The notes under the pieces: generated by a model | What the model saw: the letters and a program-made list of their open reading frames with translations, nothing else | What the model was told of the DNA's origin: nothing | Databases searched by the model: none | Part shown: positions 18,001-27,295 of the stretch, one piece after another | Position numbering within the stretch: the first letter of the stretch is position 1 | Layout of the letters: each line of letters starts with the position of its first letter | Program-made: the position numbers and the translations under genes | From: Bacilli bacterium | GTDB taxonomy: Bacteria; Bacillota_I; Bacilli_A; RF39; UBA660 | Direction of reading: 5' to 3' | Length of the DNA: 56,624 nt | Assembly (NCBI GenBank): GCA_017405445.1 | Contig: JAFRAK010000054.1 | Coordinates: forward strand, 1 to 56,624

Positions 18001-21000
18001 ATTTCTATGTAAGACAACAATATGCATTTAGTATTACAGATCGTACTTATGTAACATCTGATTCAACTGCAAATGGAACTTATTACTATGGAACAAGTAT
18101 TACTGCAAAAGCACAAGAAAGAGCAGGATACTCATTTGAATGGAGCGATGGAGAAACTAATTATGAGAGAACATTTACTTTAAGTGCTGCAACTTCATTA
18201 ACTCCTGTTTATACAGCAAATACAAATACTCCATATACCGTACTACATAAACAAAAAGATCTTGTAGCTAGTACTTATACACTTGCTGATACAGATAACT
18301 TAACTGGAACAACAGATTCTACTGTTACTCCAGCAGTAAGAACTTACACAGGATTTATATCTCCAAGTACACAAACAACTACAATTAGTGGAAATGGTGA
18401 TACAGTAGTTGAATACTTATATGATAGAGAAGAATATGCATTTAGTATTACTGATCGTACTTATGTCTATGAATCAACTCCTGATGGAACATACGAGTAT
18501 GGAACAAGTATTACTGTTAAGGCTCAAGAAAGAAGTGGTTATACATTTACATGGAGTGATGGGGATACTAATTATATTAGAACATTCACATTAACTGAGG
18601 ATAAAATATTAACTCCTACTTATACAGCTGAAGGTGATACTCCATATACAGTAATTCATAAACAAATGAATTTAGATGGAACTACTTATACAACTGTTTC
18701 TACGCTAAATTTAAAAGGAGAAACAGGTGCTGAAATTACTCCAGTGGTTAATACATATCCTGGATTTGATTCACCAAATCCTCAAACTACTACTATCAAT
18801 GGAGATGGAAGTACAGTAGTTGAATACTACTATACAAGACAACAATATGCATTTAGTATTTCTGATAGAACTTATGTCTATGATTCAACTCCTGATGATA
18901 CATATTATTATGGAACAAGCATTACTGTAAAAGCCCAAGAAAGAGCTGGTTACTCATTTGAATGGAGTGATGGAGATTCTAATTATGTAAGAACATTTAC
19001 ATTAGAAGAACCAACTACTTTAACTCCAGTTTATACAGCAAATACAAATACTCCATATACAGTACTTCATAAACAAAAAGATTTAGGTACTAATACTTAT
19101 ACACTTGCTGATACTGATAACTTAACTGGAACAACAGATTCTACTGTTACTCCAGCAGTAAGAACTTATACAGGATTTATTTCACCAAGTACTCAAACTG
19201 TAACAATCAGTGGAAATGGTGATACAGTAGTTGAATATTTATATGATAGAGAAGAATACGCATTTAGTATTTCCGATAGAACTTATGTCTATGAATCAAC
19301 TCCTGATGGAACATATGAATATGGAACAAGCATTACTGCAAAAGCCCAAGAAAGAGATGGTTACTCATTTGAATGGAGTGATGGAGAAACTGATTATGTA
19401 AGGACATTCCCATTAGAAGGAATTAATACATTAACTCCAGTTTATACAGCAAATACTAATACTCCATATACAGTAGTTCATAAACAAAGAGATTTAGGAA
19501 CTAATACTTATACGACAGTATCTACTCTAAATCTTACAGGTACTACGGATGCTGAAATTACTCCAACAGTAAATTCTTATACAGGATTTATTTCACCAAG
19601 TGCTCAAACAACAACAATTAATGGTAATGGATCTACAGTAGTTGAATACTTATATGAAAGAGAAGAATATGCATTTAGTATTTCTGATCGTACTTATATA
19701 ACATCTGATTCAACTGCAAATGGTACATATCCATATGAAACTAGTATTACTGCAAAGGCTCAAGAAAGAGCAGGATACTCATTTGAATGGAATGATGGTG
19801 TAACTGATTATGAAAGAACATTTACTTTAACTGCTGATACAACATTAACTCCAGTTTATACAGCAAATACAAATACTCCATATACAGTAGTTCATAAACA
19901 AAGAGATTTAGAAGCAGCAACATATACAACAGTGTCTACTCTAAATCTTACAGGTACTACAGATGCTGAAATTACTCCAACAGTAAATACTTATACTGGA
20001 TTTGTTTCACCAAGTGCTCAAACGACAACAATTAGTGGAAATGGTGATACAGTAGTTGAATATTTATATGAAAGAGAACAACTTGCATTTAGTATTACAG
20101 ATAGAACTTATGTCTATGAATCAACTGCTAATGGTACATACGATTATGGAAAGAGTATTACAGTTAAAGCTCAAGAAAGAGCAGGTTATACATTCAAATG
20201 GAGTGATAATGATACTGATTATATTAGAACATTTACTTTAACTTCTGCTACAACATTGAATCCAATTTATACAGCAAATACAAATACTCCATATACCGTA
20301 CTACATAAACAAAAAGATTTAGGAGCTAATACTTATACAACTGTTGATGCTGAGAATTTAACTGGTACAACAGATGCAACAATTACTCCAAATGTTAATA
20401 CCTATACAGGATTTATATCACCAAGTACACAAACAACTACAATCAGTGGAAATGGTGATACAGTAGTTGAATATCTATATGATAGAGAAGAATATGCATT
20501 TAGTATTACAGATCGTACTTATGTCTATGAATCAACTGCTAACGGAACATATGAATATGGAACAAGTATTACTGTAAAAGCACAAGAAAGAGCTGGATAT
20601 ACATTTGAGTGGAGTGATGGAGATTCTAACTATATTAGAACATTCCCATTATCTTCAGCAACTACATTAAATCCAACTTATACAGCAAATACAAATACTC
20701 CATATACCGTACTACATAAACAAAAAGATTTAGGAGCAAATACTTATACGACAGTATCTACTCAAAATCTTACAGGAACAACAGATGCAACAATTACTCC
20801 AAGTGTTAATACCTATACAGGATTTATATCACCAAGTACACAAACAACTACAATCAGTGGAAATGGTGATACAGTAGTTGAATATCTATATGATAGAGAA
20901 GAATATACATTTAGTATTACAGATCGTACTTATGTCTATGACTCAACTCTTGATGGAACATATGAATATGGAACAAGTATTACTGTAAAAGCACAAGAAA

Positions 21001-24000
21001 GAGCTGGATATACATTCAAATGGAGTGATGATAATACAGATTATGTAAGAACATTTACTTTAACTGCAGATACAACATTAACTACTGTTTATACTGCAAC
21101 AGCTGCTAATGTAACATATACCGTACTTCATAAAAAGATGGACTTAAATGGATTAACTTATACAACAGTATCTACACTTAATTTGGTTGCACCAGCAGGA
21201 AGCAGTGTAACTCCAGCAGTTAATACTTATACTGGATTTACATCTCCTTCAACTCAAACAGTTACAATTAGTGCTTCTGGTGATACAGTAGTTGAATACT
21301 TATATATAAGGAATCAATATCATTTAACATTAGTTCATCCTGAATATATTTCTCAAGGAGATCTTTCTGGAGATTACTATTATGAAGAACAAGTTTCTCT
21401 TACTGCTATTTCAAGAAGTGGTTATTTATTTACTGGATGGTCAAATGAAGAAACTACTCCAAATATTACAATTACAATCGAAAGTAATATTACTTTAGAA
21501 CCACTTTATTCTCCAAATCAAATTACAGTTCACTTTAATTCTATGGGTGGAACTACAGTAGCGGATAGAACTATTACTTATGGTGATCCAATTGGAACTT
21601 TACCAACTTCTAAAAAGACTGATTTGGTTCTAGACGGATGGTATACTTTAGCTGGTGTTAAAGTTGACCATAATTATTCTCCAACAGAAGAAATTACATT
21701 ATATGCTCATTGGAATGAACCAATTTGTATCCCTGCAACAGAAAAACTTTCTGAACCATGTAATGCTGATTCTGGTAAAGGATGTCGAACAGCAGGTTAT
21801 GAAACTGGTGATGATATTGAATATGGTGTGATTTATGATGATACTTTAGTTGGCGGAACTGCTTTTGATTGTAAAGTTACTACAACTGGGGGATATGACG
21901 ATAGATTCTATTATATTAGAACTGATAATGAGAATGCTGTTTTAGTTCATCATTCTATCGCTGAGAATGGTGTGGTTGGGCCTACTATTGCACAATTAAC
22001 GTATACAGATGCATTGACAGCATTACCTAATTCTACAAGTTGGGATAACTTAAATGTATCATTTACATTAGATGATAATTCTGTTAAACCAGCAAGATTA
22101 TTAACAAAAGATGATGTGTTGGCTGCTTGTGGAACATTAACTGGAACACTTACTTCTTGTGAATACCTTTATGCAAGTACTGGATTTGCCGCTAATACAG
22201 GACGTTCTTGTTTGTGGCTAACAAAAGATGGAACTAAATATGTTCGTTTAAGAGGAGACACTAGAAAAATTGATGAGAATAATCTTGCTGAGACTAGTAA
22301 AAACTCATCTAAGCCTGTAATTGAGGTACCATTTACTTATTTATATATTGATCAATTAGAAAAATATACTGTACATTTTGAAACTTATGATTATGATGGA
22401 CCTCCTGTTGCGGATATGGAAGTTATTGAAAATACTGCAATAGGAACTCTTCCTAGTCCAACTTGGTCATCATATGATTTCGGTGGTTGGTATGAGGATG
22501 AAAACTTTACAACTCCTGTTACAACTTCTACTATTATTACTCAAGATGTTACATTCTATGCTAAATGGGTTGATAATAATGTAGCAGTTATGAATGGTAC
22601 AAGATATGCTACAGTTTCTGCTGCAGTAGCAGATGCTCCTACTAATACGCAAACTCTAATTACGTTAATTAGTAATACTACTGAACCACAAGTAACTATT
22701 CCTACTAATAAAAATATCATTTTAGATTTAGCAGGATATACTATTACTCATGAAGGAAATGCTTCTAATACCCAAGCTGCTATTGAGAATAGTGGAGTTC
22801 TATATCTGAAAAATGGTACTGTACGTACAGGATCTAGAGCTGCTGCTGTTAATAACAGATTAACTCAAGCTTCATCTAGTACTCCTGCTCCTGTTATGAC
22901 AATTGAAGATTTAGAGGTTTATTCTACTGGTGCAAGACAGGCGGTTTATAATGAAGGAATAATAACTATTCAAGGAGATAACTATTTTGAGAATACATCA
23001 AATGAAAGAGCAGCAGTACAAAATGAATCTAGTGCAACAATGACTATTATTTCTGCAGAGATTGTTTCAATAAATCATAGTGCTGTTAGAAATACTGGTA
23101 CTTTGACAATAGGTACTAAACTTGATGGTGTTGATGTTACTACTCCAATCTTCGTTGGTAAAGGAAATCAAAATACTAGTGCAAGTGGATCATCACAATA
23201 TCCTGGATATGGTATCTATTCGACACAGAATTTTGCATTCTATGATGGAATTGCAAAAGGTAAAGTAGGAAGTATTAATGTAGGAGAGGCAAGAGTCTCT
23301 GATTATGAACCAGGTGCAACATATACAGCTGGAACGGAAACGATTGATTCTGATACATATCAAACTGCTTATTATACTCAAGGAAATACTTATACAGTTA
23401 GTTTTGATGCTAACGGAGGAACCGTTTCTCCAACATTCAAAATTGTTAATATAGGTAGTCAGATAGGAGAATTACCTGTACCAGATACAAGAACCAATTA
23501 TCACTTCGATGGATGGTTTACTCAAGCTGGTATTGAGGTAACTTCTTCTACCATTCCTACCGGACATCTTCAATGTATTGCTGAATGGAGTTATGAGGAT
23601 AACAATGAAATTGTTCACTTTAATATCGATAGTGATGCGATGAGTGTTTATTATCAAAATATTGATACTTGGAAAAATGATCAATCTACATTCCAAACGA
23701 ATATGGATACGAATTTCGCTGCTCATAATTGTTCAGAATGTGTTGGACCAAATTATCAATCTTGCAATACACCTGCTGCTGGTACTGTGCTATGTGATCA
23801 ATCTAAGGGTTATCCTACTGGAATTTCTGGTGGAGTTAATGTCTTCTTATCAGATGAGACTACAAAAGTAAAAGGTGCTCAAGTAACTTATACTACATCT
23901 GATACTGGAATTATCTATAATATGATTCCTGGTGTTACATATTATTGGGAATCTATTGCTGATTCTACTGTTCATGGATATGTTAAAGCTAGTGGTAATT

Positions 24001-24674
24001 TTAGAACTATTCATACTACTGTTAGAAATGTACGTGATATTGGAGGACTATCAGTCGATGTAGATGGTGATGGTAATATCGATGGAGCATTAAGTTATGG
24101 AAGAATCTTTAGAGGAGCAAAATTATCAAGTAGTTCTACAGATTCTGCTAATTTGGCAAAACTTGGAATTACAGAAGAAATTGATTTAAGAGCTGCAAGT
24201 GATGGAGCATCTGATGCGAAATTAGCTTTATATCAAAATAGAGAAATTACAAACTATTTGATTTATCCTGACACTTATGCAACTAATTATGCAACGTTTA
24301 GAGCAGCTCTTCGTCAAACAATGATTGATATTGCTTCTGGGGAAAATGTTTATTTCCATTGTAAGATTGGTACTGATAGAACGGGAACTATGGCTTTCTT
24401 CTTAGAAGGACTACTTGGTGTATCCCATGAAGATAAATTAAGAGATTATGAATTATCTTACTTCTACGGATTGTTAAATCGTCATCGTTTCCATGATCAT
24501 TTGGATGGATCAGCTATTAATCCTAGATTTACTACAATGGCAAATACATATAATACAAATCAAAAGATTTATACTTGGTTTATGTCTGGATCATCTGATA
24601 TAACTGGTGATCAAGATATTATCGAAGACTTTAGAGAATCTATGATTCCAGGTTATACAAGACCTACATCATAA
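15063..24674 (+). CDS. Giant modular surface protein with C-terminal tyrosine phosphatase domain
   Basis: The 3203-residue protein begins with a signal peptide (cut probably after VYA near residue 31) and a small beta domain. At 162-166 comes NPDTG, then a membrane segment and RKK, a complete sortase-type sorting signal, but the chain continues through a second membrane segment (about 193-212). Next are two InlB-type repeats (about 240-366), thirteen MucBP-like/beta units of about 137 residues (about 370-2080), more InlB-type repeats, a Cys-containing domain (about 2220-2430), a beta-helix-like part (about 2505-2760) and an Fn3-like domain. The end (about 2986-3203) is an IphP-like tyrosine phosphatase: NVRDIGGL, GRIFRGAKL and the CX5R loop HCKIGTDRTG with Cys3100 and Arg3106. 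An outside location of the repeats and phosphatase is inferred. The ATG at 15063 follows AGGATG and a promoter. Confidence 0.85.
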   Translation: MSMFRKYKTLLLIFVFTLTLLLGLHSIKVYADSKDIEITNIGVKDKSGTITVSDPVFALNEVSSEITFNELNDFVTFELELQNNESMPYQIDSITDNNTNSNLEITYDYGEEFVYTGNTTKILVTMTYKNKLWNVDHISLNDLTISINLIDFDGAQERIIVNPDTGAYIYHFLVLLIISLTGLYFIRKKLGKYLFTLCLLMIPFMVLAIELYTINIHFTDVNIIGEFQVFDVPVSLNDGTAPDVRHITYGEPLGALPTPPTRTGYNFTGWTDGEGNSVTTETVVTGPMEVTAQYDLIEYNITYTLNGGSANNKTTYTVEDEFTLVNPTKKGYTFAGWTGSNGTSYQTSVTVHSGTTGPLNYEAHYSTNPNTPYKVLHKYQNLDLTTYTEVVQNLTGPTDEEISPALSPRDGFISPSTQTTTISGEGDTVVEYVYQRRQFTFSITDRTYVENSTSDGEYYYETEITVKAQERPGYSFTWSDGDTDYERTFPLEDNTTLTPQYTANTNTPYKVLHKKMNLDGETYETTSTLNLTGTTDSEITPAVNTYTGFISPSTQTTTINGNGSTVVEYLYEREQYAFSITDRTYIVDSTANGTYYYETEITVKAQERPGYSFKWSDNNTDYERTFTLEEPTTLTPIYTANTNTPYTVLHKQRNLGADTYATVDTDNLTGTTDSEITPAVKTYTGFISPSTQTTTINGDGSTVVEYLYEREEYAFTITDRTYVYNSTENGTYPYETSITVKAQERAGYSFKWSDDNTDYERTFALFTDTTLTPVYTANTNTPYTVIHKQMDLDGQGYTTVDTENLTGTTDSTITPAVNTYPGFDSPNAQTTTISGNGDTVVEYLYVRQQYTFTITDRTYVEETTANGTYYYGTSVTMKAIERAGYSFEWSDGETAYQRTFTLEGNVSLTPVYTADTDTPYTVLHEQMNLNGEGYTIVSTLHETGTTDSEITPTVNTYPGFDSPSPITTTISGNGDTVVEYFYVRQQYAFSITDRTYVTSDSTANGTYYYGTSITAKAQERAGYSFEWSDGETNYERTFTLSAATSLTPVYTANTNTPYTVLHKQKDLVASTYTLADTDNLTGTTDSTVTPAVRTYTGFISPSTQTTTISGNGDTVVEYLYDREEYAFSITDRTYVYESTPDGTYEYGTSITVKAQERSGYTFTWSDGDTNYIRTFTLTEDKILTPTYTAEGDTPYTVIHKQMNLDGTTYTTVSTLNLKGETGAEITPVVNTYPGFDSPNPQTTTINGDGSTVVEYYYTRQQYAFSISDRTYVYDSTPDDTYYYGTSITVKAQERAGYSFEWSDGDSNYVRTFTLEEPTTLTPVYTANTNTPYTVLHKQKDLGTNTYTLADTDNLTGTTDSTVTPAVRTYTGFISPSTQTVTISGNGDTVVEYLYDREEYAFSISDRTYVYESTPDGTYEYGTSITAKAQERDGYSFEWSDGETDYVRTFPLEGINTLTPVYTANTNTPYTVVHKQRDLGTNTYTTVSTLNLTGTTDAEITPTVNSYTGFISPSAQTTTINGNGSTVVEYLYEREEYAFSISDRTYITSDSTANGTYPYETSITAKAQERAGYSFEWNDGVTDYERTFTLTADTTLTPVYTANTNTPYTVVHKQRDLEAATYTTVSTLNLTGTTDAEITPTVNTYTGFVSPSAQTTTISGNGDTVVEYLYEREQLAFSITDRTYVYESTANGTYDYGKSITVKAQERAGYTFKWSDNDTDYIRTFTLTSATTLNPIYTANTNTPYTVLHKQKDLGANTYTTVDAENLTGTTDATITPNVNTYTGFISPSTQTTTISGNGDTVVEYLYDREEYAFSITDRTYVYESTANGTYEYGTSITVKAQERAGYTFEWSDGDSNYIRTFPLSSATTLNPTYTANTNTPYTVLHKQKDLGANTYTTVSTQNLTGTTDATITPSVNTYTGFISPSTQTTTISGNGDTVVEYLYDREEYTFSITDRTYVYDSTLDGTYEYGTSITVKAQERAGYTFKWSDDNTDYVRTFTLTADTTLTTVYTATAANVTYTVLHKKMDLNGLTYTTVSTLNLVAPAGSSVTPAVNTYTGFTSPSTQTVTISASGDTVVEYLYIRNQYHLTLVHPEYISQGDLSGDYYYEEQVSLTAISRSGYLFTGWSNEETTPNITITIESNITLEPLYSPNQITVHFNSMGGTTVADRTITYGDPIGTLPTSKKTDLVLDGWYTLAGVKVDHNYSPTEEITLYAHWNEPICIPATEKLSEPCNADSGKGCRTAGYETGDDIEYGVIYDDTLVGGTAFDCKVTTTGGYDDRFYYIRTDNENAVLVHHSIAENGVVGPTIAQLTYTDALTALPNSTSWDNLNVSFTLDDNSVKPARLLTKDDVLAACGTLTGTLTSCEYLYASTGFAANTGRSCLWLTKDGTKYVRLRGDTRKIDENNLAETSKNSSKPVIEVPFTYLYIDQLEKYTVHFETYDYDGPPVADMEVIENTAIGTLPSPTWSSYDFGGWYEDENFTTPVTTSTIITQDVTFYAKWVDNNVAVMNGTRYATVSAAVADAPTNTQTLITLISNTTEPQVTIPTNKNIILDLAGYTITHEGNASNTQAAIENSGVLYLKNGTVRTGSRAAAVNNRLTQASSSTPAPVMTIEDLEVYSTGARQAVYNEGIITIQGDNYFENTSNERAAVQNESSATMTIISAEIVSINHSAVRNTGTLTIGTKLDGVDVTTPIFVGKGNQNTSASGSSQYPGYGIYSTQNFAFYDGIAKGKVGSINVGEARVSDYEPGATYTAGTETIDSDTYQTAYYTQGNTYTVSFDANGGTVSPTFKIVNIGSQIGELPVPDTRTNYHFDGWFTQAGIEVTSSTIPTGHLQCIAEWSYEDNNEIVHFNIDSDAMSVYYQNIDTWKNDQSTFQTNMDTNFAAHNCSECVGPNYQSCNTPAAGTVLCDQSKGYPTGISGGVNVFLSDETTKVKGAQVTYTTSDTGIIYNMIPGVTYYWESIADSTVHGYVKASGNFRTIHTTVRNVRDIGGLSVDVDGDGNIDGALSYGRIFRGAKLSSSSTDSANLAKLGITEEIDLRAASDGASDAKLALYQNREITNYLIYPDTYATNYATFRAALRQTMIDIASGENVYFHCKIGTDRTGTMAFFLEGLLGVSHEDKLRDYELSYFYGLLNRHRFHDHLDGSAINPRFTTMANTYNTNQKIYTWFMSGSSDITGDQDIIEDFRESMIPGYTRPTS
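16171..21310 (+). repeat. Thirteen tandem repeats of about 411 bp within the giant gene
   Basis: Units start near 16171, 16579, 16990, 17401, 17809, 18220, 18634, 19045, 19457, 19869, 20281, 20692 and 21112. Each encodes NTPYTVLHKQ, a GTTDSEITPAV turn, GFISPSTQTTTI, TVVEYLYERE, FSITDRTY, KAQERAGY and TLTPVYTAN. Units 11 and 12 are almost identical in DNA while the first and last are diverged, as expected of unequal recombination. Confidence 0.9.
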
Positions 24675-24702
24675 AAAGATAAGAATTATTCTTATCTTTT
24701 TT
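24674..24702 (+). terminator. Terminator of the giant gene
   Basis: AAAAGATAAGAA and TTCTTATCTTTT with a 3-nt loop and T tract, starting at the stop codon. Confidence 0.85.
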
Positions 24703-24708
24703 CTTTTC

Positions 24709-24717
24709 ATGATATAA
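24709..24717 (+). promoter_or_regulatory. Extended -10 promoter of the femX-like gene
   Basis: TGATATAAT, 26 bp before the start codon, with no clear -35. Confidence 0.55.
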
Positions 24718-24742
24718 TTATTCTATAGATAGGAGAGATTAT

Positions 24743-26011
24743 ATGGAATTTGTTACTTTAACGGAAGAAGAGTTTTCTGATTACTCATTGAAAAGTCCTT
24801 ATACTAGTTTTTTTCAAATGCCATTATGGGCAGAAGTTAAGAAAGATAATGGATGGGATTCCTATTATGTTGGTTTAAAAGATAATGGTGAAGTAGTTGC
24901 CGCAACACTATTACTTTCTAAAAAGATCAAGTTTTTTAAAAATATGTTTTATGCTCCTCGTGGGTTTTTACTGGATTATGAAGATTTTGAGAAGGTGGAG
25001 GAATTTACAAAAGGATTAAAAGATTTTTTAAAAGATAAGAATGCTTTATTTTTAAAGATAAATCCTTATGTAGATTATCAAGAAAGAACTGTTGATGGAG
25101 ATATTGTTGAGGGTACTGCGAAAGATTCCTTAATGAATAAATTAAAAGAACTAGGATATGTTCATAATGGTTTTTATATTGATCAAGATAAGAAAACAGA
25201 TCTAGAACCAAGATGGATTAGTGTACTTGATTTAAAAGATATTTCTAGTATTGATGATGCTTATAAAAATATGAGAAGTAGTACGAAATGGAGAATTAAT
25301 AATTCTCGTAAGAATTGTTTAGAAATTATTGAAGCGGATGAAGAGAATTTATTTGAATTTAAGAATTTAATGAAACATACTGCTGAGAGAAGAGAATTTG
25401 TTGATAGACCTTTATCTTACTACTTAAATATGTTTAAAATACTAAAAAGAGAAAATTTAGTGAAAGTATTACTTGTTAAAATACATTTTGATCAATTATT
25501 AGATTTTTCTAAAAAAGCTTTAGAAGAAAATAATCAATTAATGAAGGAATTAGAAGGACATGGAAATAAAGAAAAACAATTAAAAGAAGTTCGTTTAGAA
25601 CATGATCGATTAGTGGAAAAGATTGCTGTTTTAGAGAATACTATTCAAGAAGAAGGAAACAGCAAGATTATAGCAGGTGGTTGGTATATGTTGTATGGAC
25701 ATGAGATTAACTACTTATTTGGAGCTAGTTATAAAAAGTTTATGAAATATAATTCTCAATATTTACTTCAATATGAGATGATTGATTATGCGATTAAGAA
25801 TCATTATGATGCATTTAATTTCTACGGAATAGATGGAAATTTTGATGAGAAATCGAAAGGGTATGGATTATTTGATTTTAAAAGAGGATTTAATGCTTGC
25901 GTTCATGAACTCATAGGAGAATTTGATTTAGTAATTGATAAGAGTAGATATTCTTTATATCGTTTTAGCTTTTCTATGTATAAAAAAATTAAAAAAATTA
26001 TTTCTAGGTGA
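24743..26011 (+). CDS. FemAB/MurM-family aminoacyltransferase
   Basis: A 422-residue enzyme of the FemX/FemA/MurM group, which adds amino acids from aminoacyl-tRNA to the peptidoglycan stem peptide to build the interpeptide bridge. Seen are SFFQMPLWAEVKKDNGW at the start, MRSSTKWRINNSRKNCLEI in the first GNAT-like half, a two-helix coiled-coil arm (about 250-300, rich in Glu/Lys/Leu), and in the second half YLLQYEMIDYAIKN and FNFYGIDGNFDEKSKGYGLFDFKRGF cut here to its core GIDGNF and KRGF. All are typical. Length is normal. The bridge made here may be the acceptor used by the two sortases in the window; that is inference. AGGAGA precedes the ATG. Confidence 0.9.
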   Translation: MEFVTLTEEEFSDYSLKSPYTSFFQMPLWAEVKKDNGWDSYYVGLKDNGEVVAATLLLSKKIKFFKNMFYAPRGFLLDYEDFEKVEEFTKGLKDFLKDKNALFLKINPYVDYQERTVDGDIVEGTAKDSLMNKLKELGYVHNGFYIDQDKKTDLEPRWISVLDLKDISSIDDAYKNMRSSTKWRINNSRKNCLEIIEADEENLFEFKNLMKHTAERREFVDRPLSYYLNMFKILKRENLVKVLLVKIHFDQLLDFSKKALEENNQLMKELEGHGNKEKQLKEVRLEHDRLVEKIAVLENTIQEEGNSKIIAGGWYMLYGHEINYLFGASYKKFMKYNSQYLLQYEMIDYAIKNHYDAFNFYGIDGNFDEKSKGYGLFDFKRGFNACVHELIGEFDLVIDKSRYSLYRFSFSMYKKIKKIISR

Positions 26012-26014
26012 TTT

Positions 26015-26317
26015 ATGGAAGAATTAGAAAATCAATTTCGATATTTAGTAGGAGGATACTATGGAGTAGAATTAATGGATTCTTATCCTCTTAAAGAATT
26101 TATATTAAAAGATATAGAAGATTATATTAGAAATTTTATAGAAATTAATCCTATTTCTAATTTCGATTATAAAGAAGAAGCTCTTTATATTAAGGATAAG
26201 ATATCTCAAAAAGTTAAACTACAGGATGCTTTACTTGTATTAAACAAAATACAAGGACCTATGGATTTAGTATTAATGGTAAAAAAAGAATTAAAAAAAT
26301 ATGATCATAAATCATAG
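26015..26317 (+). CDS. Small protein of unknown function
   Basis: A 100-residue, mainly helical cytosolic protein (KEFILKDIEDYIRNFIEI, LQDALLVLNKIQGPMDLVLMVKKELKKY). I do not recognise a family. It starts 3 nt after the femX-like gene and is preceded by TAGGTGATTT, so it is probably the second gene of that operon. No membrane segment or metal motif. Confidence 0.6.
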   Translation: MEELENQFRYLVGGYYGVELMDSYPLKEFILKDIEDYIRNFIEINPISNFDYKEEALYIKDKISQKVKLQDALLVLNKIQGPMDLVLMVKKELKKYDHKS

Positions 26318-26343
26318 TTCTTATTCTTTTCTTTTAAAAAATA

Positions 26344-26352
26344 TGATATATT
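26344..26352 (+). promoter_or_regulatory. Extended -10 promoter of the lipoprotein gene
   Basis: TGATATATT, 21 bp before the start codon and just after the preceding stop codon. Confidence 0.4.
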
Positions 26353-26372
26353 TTTATTATAGAGGTGGATTA

Positions 26373-27194
26373 ATGAAAAAAGTTTTTGTTTCTTTAACTA
26401 TTATATGTATATGTTTATTATGCAGTGCTTGTGATGGAGATGTAACTCGTGCTTTAAGACATTCTGGGTATAGTGTATCTGAAGGAAAATTTGAGTGTGA
26501 TGCATTCTTTTCTAAAGATAGTACTGAAAAAATACGTTTTTTAGCAGGTTCTCATGCAATTACACAGGATGGTTCAATTTATGAATTGTCTTACGGGCAG
26601 AAGTTTTCTAATAATCAAAATTGTAAGTTGGCAGATACTCCTTTAAAGGTTTCTTCAATATTAGATGATAGTGTGTTTTTAGCAACTAATGGAGGTATTT
26701 ATACTTTTGGTAATGGAAATCAAGCTGCTTATTCAGAAATTAATAGTTCGGATAATAATTATGGTACTTATTCTACTTTGTTTTATTCAACTTCTGGGAT
26801 AAAATATATGACTATGGATAGTCAAAATGGTATTTATTATGGATTAAGTACAGATGGAAATGTATATGGATATACTTTATATAGTGAAAATAGAGATAGT
26901 TATCCGGTTGTTGCAGGAATGGTTACGGTTTTTAGTAAAGCAGATTATGGAGATATTATTGATTTTAAATATGCTGGAGATAGTGTAGCAACTTATGTAC
27001 GTACTAATGATAGAATTTATCATCTAACTATGACAAATGAAAAGGATTGTACTACTTATGCAGATATTAAATGTAATTATATTATGACAGACGATGAAAC
27101 ATTTGAAAAATATATGGATTATATTTTTGCTTATAGTGGATCTACTATTATTACAACATATCAGAAAATCTTTACTATCGGTGGAAATTCTTAA
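26373..27194 (+). CDS. Predicted lipoprotein with beta-propeller-like repeats
   Basis: A 273-residue exported protein. The start at 26373 follows AGAGGTGG; the open frame extends 24 codons further up but without a ribosome site. The signal peptide KKVFVSLTIICICLLCSAC ends at a cysteine suited to lipidation, although Cys rather than Leu/Val at -3 is unusual. The mature part has recurring 'x-DGxIYx/x-GxxYxF' strands (TQDGSIYEL, NGGIYTFGNG, QNGIYYGL, TDGNVYGY, NDRIYHL), resembling RCC1-like blades. Function unknown; it is likely tethered to the outer face of the membrane. Confidence 0.65.
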   Translation: MKKVFVSLTIICICLLCSACDGDVTRALRHSGYSVSEGKFECDAFFSKDSTEKIRFLAGSHAITQDGSIYELSYGQKFSNNQNCKLADTPLKVSSILDDSVFLATNGGIYTFGNGNQAAYSEINSSDNNYGTYSTLFYSTSGIKYMTMDSQNGIYYGLSTDGNVYGYTLYSENRDSYPVVAGMVTVFSKADYGDIIDFKYAGDSVATYVRTNDRIYHLTMTNEKDCTTYADIKCNYIMTDDETFEKYMDYIFAYSGSTIITTYQKIFTIGGNS

Positions 27195-27211
27195 ATAATT
27201 GTGTAAATTTG

Positions 27212-27250
27212 ACTACGTTGTTTATAATTCAACGTAGTTTTTATTTTTAT
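27212..27250 (+). terminator. Terminator after the lipoprotein gene
   Basis: ACTACGTTG (27212-27220) and CAACGTAGT (27230-27238) followed by a T-rich tract. Confidence 0.8.
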
Positions 27251-27262
27251 TTCTTTGATTCA

Positions 27263-27277
27263 TGATATACTTATAAT
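27263..27277 (+). promoter_or_regulatory. Promoter of the WXG-NAGPA gene
   Basis: TGATATACT (27263-27271) and an adjoining TATAAT (27272-27277) are alternative -10 elements; AAGGAG follows at 27279. Confidence 0.45.
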
Positions 27278-27295
27278 GAAGGAGTATAAGATAGT

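Noticed and set aside
16171..21310. CRISPR-like regular repetition
   Set aside because: The units are coding, about 411 bp long and in one frame; there are no short repeats with unique spacers and no cas genes.
16653..23871. Several short frames on both strands inside the giant gene
   Set aside because: They recur at the same place of each repeat unit and mirror the repeat composition; none has a ribosome site or family pattern.
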